A stretch of DNA of 8,688 nt, taken from positions 1-8,688 of the forward strand of contig CAYJLI010000068.1 of assembly GCA_964371155.1 (NCBI GenBank), written 5' to 3'. The position numbers and the translations under genes are program-made. Positions 5,708-8,688 of the stretch are shown piece by piece. The first letter of the stretch is position 1; each line of letters starts with the position of its first letter. The stretch is from CAYJEQ01 sp964371155. GTDB lineage: Bacteria; Bacillota; Clostridia; Oscillospirales; Ruminococcaceae. A model generated the notes under the pieces. That model saw only the letters and a list, made by a program, of their open reading frames with translations, searched no databases and had not been told where the DNA came from.

Positions 5708-6817
5708 TTAAACCTTAATTAGTTCATAGATGAGCTCGGTAAGTTTCACAAGGTTTTTTACCGATACTTCCTCATCGCAGGTGTGAACCTTGCTCATGCC
5801 TGTGCCGAGTACAACGCTTTTTATTCCGATTTTATTCATGATATTTGCATCACTTCCGCCCCCCGTGGAGATATAGGTAGGAGCCGCACCCACTGCACTG
5901 CAAGCGGCGGCGATTTCCTTTATGAATTCGTCATCACTGCTAAAATTATAGGACAGATAGCTCTCCTTTAAACCGCCTGTGTATTTAGCTCCGTATTTTT
6001 CGCAGGCATTTTTTACACAGCTTAGCATATGCTCCGATTGCGCGGTGAGTTTTTCGGCATTTCTACTGCGGCATTCAGCCATTAAATACACCTTTTCCGC
6101 CACGATATTTGTGGCATTTACCGCTGTGAATGTGCCTATATTTGCAGTGGTTTCTTCGTCCACCCTTAAAAGCTTCATATTGCTCACCGCCTCAGCGGCA
6201 ACCTGTATTGCACTTATTCCCTGCTCGGGGGCAATACCTGCATGGGCGGACTTCCCTATTATATCAACCTCTAACTTAGACTGCCCCGGTGCAGAGAGCA
6301 CTATATTTCCCACATCTCCGCTTGAATCGAGCACAACGCCGCTTTTCGAGATGATTTTTGAGTAGTCCATGCCTTTGGCACCTACCATGCCAAGCTCTTC
6401 GCCGACAGTGAAAAAAACTTCAATGGTGCGATGTTTTGCGCCTGCATTTTTTATCGACAATATTGCCTCATATATTGCGGCTATACCTACTTTGTCGTCC
6501 GCTGCAAGTATTGTATCTCCTGCGCTTCTTATAAATCCGTCTTCGCAGAGTATGGGCTCTATGCCATTGCCCGGCTTTACTGTATCCATATGTGCGCAGA
6601 GCATAATTGGAGGGAGTGTGTCCTCCCCTTTAAATGTACAGAGAAGATTGCCACTTGCCCAGCCTGCCGATTTGCCCGAATCATCGGTATATGTTTCGCA
6701 TCCAAGTGCGGAAAACTCAGCTTTTAAGCAGTTTGAAAACTGCATTTCATTTCCACTTTCGCTATCAATTTTTACATATCTAAAAAAGCTCTCCACTACC
6801 CTGTCTTTATCAATCAT
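5708..6817 (-). CDS. M20-family metallopeptidase, peptidase T-like (YqjE/PepT-like)
   Basis: The 369-residue protein carries the whole di-zinc site of the family: H76 and D78 in CAHMDTVKPG, the bridging D107 in AADDKVG, the catalytic E140 with E141 in TVGEELGMVG, D164 in VLDSSGD, and H345 in KVHTCDEEV. The dimerisation (lid) domain occupies about 178-290, including SAHAG. The length and the motif set DTVKPG...ILAADDK...GEELG fit the PepT-like subgroup (Bacillus YqjE), which resembles tripeptidase T but is shorter. It is probably a cytoplasmic aminopeptidase acting on short peptides; the substrate cannot be told from sequence. The ATG start follows AGGGGAT at good spacing. The gene stands alone, divergent from spoIIP, with 249 bases before the next gene in its direction. 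Confidence 0.93.
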   Translation of the reverse strand: MIDKDRVVESFFRYVKIDSESGNEMQFSNCLKAEFSALGCETYTDDSGKSAGWASGNLLCTFKGEDTLPPIMLCAHMDTVKPGNGIEPILCEDGFIRSAGDTILAADDKVGIAAIYEAILSIKNAGAKHRTIEVFFTVGEELGMVGAKGMDYSKIISKSGVVLDSSGDVGNIVLSAPGQSKLEVDIIGKSAHAGIAPEQGISAIQVAAEAVSNMKLLRVDEETTANIGTFTAVNATNIVAEKVYLMAECRSRNAEKLTAQSEHMLSCVKNACEKYGAKYTGGLKESYLSYNFSSDDEFIKEIAAACSAVGAAPTYISTGGGSDANIMNKIGIKSVVLGTGMSKVHTCDEEVSVKNLVKLTELIYELIKV

Positions 6818-6890
6818 TACTTTATCCCCTTTTTTCGTTAAATTACAGTGATGGACAAATGATTTTTAGCACTGCCCGTATAGATATATT

Positions 6891-6918
6891 GTACAGTAAT
6901 TATCTTTATTAGTACAGT
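6891..6918. repeat. Two direct repeats GTACAGT, possible operator
   Basis: GTACAGT occurs at 6891-6897 and 6912-6918, exactly 21 bases apart, about two helical turns. A shorter third copy (TTACAGTG) lies at 6843-6850. The pair lies between the divergent peptidase and spoIIP genes. On the minus strand it overlaps a weak promoter-like arrangement, TGTACT - 17 bases - TACAAT. I know no regulator with this site, and the region is otherwise AT-rich with no gene. Confidence 0.35.
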
Positions 6919-7061
6919 GAAAAATAAAAAGTTTTATAAAAGTTTGTATTATTTAACACTGCTTTGAATATGATTTATATATAAATATTTCTAAAAAGGA
7001 CAAATTAACCTAAGTGATACAAATATACTCACTTGTTTAGCTTGGGATATGGAGGAAGTCA

Positions 7062-8240
7062 GTGATAAAAATCAAAGCTAAAATTATTATCCCACTGATA
7101 ATTATAATCTTTATTATAATATTTAATATACCTGCGCTTTATTTTCTTATAAAGGAAAATTTAAGCTCGGGGGCGGGCAAACTCCTTGAGAGCATGGCAA
7201 TTACTTCGCTCATGGTAAATTCCCCCGAGGGGACGGCCAAATTACTCGAAGAACGCTTTTCCTACGAAACAGAAAAAATGCCATCACAGCCAGAAGTGGA
7301 AGAAATGCCTAACTCGGAAACTCCACCACCCGAAAGCATAGCGCCCGTAGAGGAAACCCCACCACCTATGCCCGAGGTGGAAATCGAGGCAGAAATTGAA
7401 GCCACACAGGAAAAGCCCACTCCGCCAGATATTCCTGCGGAATACAGTGGCATACTTGTGGGAGAAAGCTTTGCAGGGGCAGATAGCCCTTCGGCTGAGA
7501 TTTTCGGAGATGTATATATTAGGAACAGCACTGATTTAACAAGTGACGAAATAAATGATATTATCTCAAGCCCTGCCGATTTAGGGCTTGACCCAAATGA
7601 AACGGCGCCTCAAGTGCTAATTTATCACACCCACGGCACCGAAAGCTTTGAAAAATACGATAGCGACACATATGATAAAAGAAACGACTGGCGAAGCACT
7701 GACAATAATGAAAACATGATAACAGTTGGTGAGGCTTTAGTGGAAACTTTAGAGGCAAATGGAATATCAACACTGCACAGCAGAATGCAGCACGACTATC
7801 CCTCATACACAGGAAGTTATGAGAGGAGTGCAGTTGTGGTAAATCAATATCTCGAAGAATACCCAAGCATAAAGGTTATAATAGACTTGCACAGGGACGC
7901 ACTCGAGCGTGAGGGTGGTGTAATAGTAAAGCCTATAACCGAAATCGACGGTGAAAAAGCCGCACAGATAATGATAATGGTCGCAAAAGACGATGAAAAT
8001 GAAAACTGGGAAAACAATTTAAGGTTTGCCGCAGACCTTGTAAGAAATATGGAAATGAATAATCCGAGTATAAATCGCCCAATATACTTTAGAGAGGGCA
8101 AGTATAATCAGTCGCTTGCGGATAATGCACTGCTTATTGAAATGGGCTCCCATGCAAACACTTTAGAGGAGGCAATACGCTCTGCTGAGGAGTTTGGCAT
8201 TTCACTTGCCACAGTATTAAAAGAAGACATGGAACGATAA
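7062..8240 (+). CDS. spoIIP: Stage II sporulation protein P (SpoIIP), engulfment peptidoglycan hydrolase
   Basis: The 392-residue protein has one N-terminal membrane helix (about 7-31), then a Pro/Glu-rich, probably disordered linker (about 74-125). The C-terminal SpoIIP domain has an N-acetylmuramoyl-L-alanine amidase-like zinc site. It contains VLIYHTHGTESF (H189, E194), VIIDLHRDA (H277) and ALLIEMGSHANT (E360), the signature blocks of the family. SpoIIP works with SpoIID and SpoIIM at the septum, removing stem peptides so that the mother-cell membrane can move around the forespore. The start is GTG at 7062 with GGAGGA 5 bases before it. An upstream GATACAAAT (7016-7024) slightly resembles a sigma-E -10 element, but no matching -35 is visible. 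It is followed after 18 bases by a small gene. Confidence 0.97.
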   Translation: MIKIKAKIIIPLIIIIFIIIFNIPALYFLIKENLSSGAGKLLESMAITSLMVNSPEGTAKLLEERFSYETEKMPSQPEVEEMPNSETPPPESIAPVEETPPPMPEVEIEAEIEATQEKPTPPDIPAEYSGILVGESFAGADSPSAEIFGDVYIRNSTDLTSDEINDIISSPADLGLDPNETAPQVLIYHTHGTESFEKYDSDTYDKRNDWRSTDNNENMITVGEALVETLEANGISTLHSRMQHDYPSYTGSYERSAVVVNQYLEEYPSIKVIIDLHRDALEREGGVIVKPITEIDGEKAAQIMIMVAKDDENENWENNLRFAADLVRNMEMNNPSINRPIYFREGKYNQSLADNALLIEMGSHANTLEEAIRSAEEFGISLATVLKEDMER

Positions 8241-8258
8241 AAACAAAGAAGGAGAAAA

Positions 8259-8618
8259 ATGAATAGGAGTTATTATTTTTTCAGTGGATTTTTTTTGACA
8301 GCAGTATTGGCAGTTGGAATAATCGGATTTAATATGGTCGCCGCTTCTTCGGATAATTATTTAAGCGGTATAATGCCAAAAGTTTTTCGCACCTCGGAAG
8401 ACGAAAAATATTTTAATATATTTTTTTTCAGTTCTGGAATAAGCATGGACAAAGAAGCTGCTAATGAAATTTCTAAAGTAATTCAAGAAAATCACACGAT
8501 TTTCGTCCCTGCACCGCTTAGGCTTATACTTCAAGGAAATAGTTTTATAAGAAATTTTGAGTATGAAGAAAACGACACTCCTGAGAGGGACTGGATGAAT
8601 GAGAAAACCGAGATATAG
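8259..8618 (+). CDS. Small membrane-anchored protein of unknown function, cotranscribed with spoIIP
   Basis: The 119-residue protein has an N-terminal hydrophobic helix (about 6-29) that is either an anchor or a signal peptide (VAASS). A polar domain follows, with the stretch KYFNIFFFSSGISMDKEAANEISKVIQEN and a hydrophobic IFVPAPLRLILQG segment, then an acidic tail. I recognise no family. The start is well supported by AAGGAG four bases before ATG. Its position directly after spoIIP (18-base gap, shared terminator) implies expression during engulfment. In Bacillus the small gene yqxA follows spoIIP, and size and topology are similar, but I cannot show homology. The gene is more AT-rich than spoIIP and holds two T8 runs. 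Confidence 0.85.
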   Translation: MNRSYYFFSGFFLTAVLAVGIIGFNMVAASSDNYLSGIMPKVFRTSEDEKYFNIFFFSSGISMDKEAANEISKVIQENHTIFVPAPLRLILQGNSFIRNFEYEENDTPERDWMNEKTEI

Positions 8619-8649
8619 ACCCATCAATCACATAAAACATGTCGATTAT

Positions 8650-8688
8650 AAATAATTATCCCCCGCTAAATGCGGGGGATAATTATTT
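8650..8688 (+). terminator. Strong hairpin terminator of the spoIIP operon
   Basis: A perfect 17-bp inverted repeat, AAATAATTATCCCCCGC / GCGGGGGATAATTATTT, encloses the loop TAAAT. The GC core with AU-rich flanks gives a U-rich 3' arm (TTATTT) on both strands, so it may work in both directions. It lies 31 bases after the last stop codon and reaches the window edge. Confidence 0.85.

Noticed and set aside
6369..6851. Plus-strand open frame of 160 codons opposite the M20 peptidase
   Set aside because: It is antisense to a gene with complete catalytic motifs; Ser/Pro-rich low-information translation, no family resemblance.
6973..6986. Perfect 14-bp palindrome ATTTATATATAAAT upstream of spoIIP
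   Set aside because: It is pure A/T in a very AT-rich spacer, where such palindromes arise by chance; no promoter fits around it.
7016..7024. GATACAAAT as a sigma-E -10 element for spoIIP
   Set aside because: Only a partial match, and no sigma-E-like -35 is found 13-15 bases upstream.

Overview
The window looks like chromosomal core DNA of an anaerobic-type, endospore-forming low-GC Firmicute (class Clostridia). The grounds are a full-length SpoIIP sporulation hydrolase, a DUF896/YnzC-family protein, AT-rich intergenic spacers, AGGAGG-type ribosome binding sites before nearly every gene, and GTG starts. I see no rRNA, tRNA, CRISPR array, transposase, phage gene or integration site.

Layout. 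Positions 36-1086 (minus) hold a two-gene unit: an ECF-like sigma factor followed, with an 11-bp overlap, by a single-pass membrane protein that is probably its regulator. A compact control region (about 1091-1151) precedes it, with a possible autoregulatory ECF promoter and a perfect Spo0A-box heptamer. Positions 1249-4644 (minus) hold a tight operon, ynzC-like (DUF896) - rmuC - lepA, closed by a hairpin terminator at 1166-1196. Positions 4736-5458 (minus) encode a cyclophilin-type lipoprotein with an unusual active site. It is preceded by a sigma-A-like promoter and a folded leader of about 140 nt. Positions 5708-6817 (minus) encode an M20-family peptidase T-like enzyme. Positions 7062-8618 (plus) hold spoIIP and a small membrane protein of unknown function, closed by a 17-bp perfect-stem terminator at 8650-8688.

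How the parts relate. Most genes are housekeeping: EF4 (LepA) acts on ribosomes, RmuC on DNA rearrangement, and the PepT-like enzyme on peptides. SpoIIP acts in engulfment during sporulation. In Bacillus the order gpr-spoIIP-yqxA-lepA is classical. Here spoIIP and lepA are still neighbours but on opposite strands with four genes between them, and the small gene after spoIIP sits where yqxA would be. I did not find a clearly new multi-gene system. The most promising unexplained signals are the folded leader at 5520-5590, the altered cyclophilin active site with its odd start region, the direct repeats in the pepT-spoIIP intergenic region, and the unknown gene after spoIIP.
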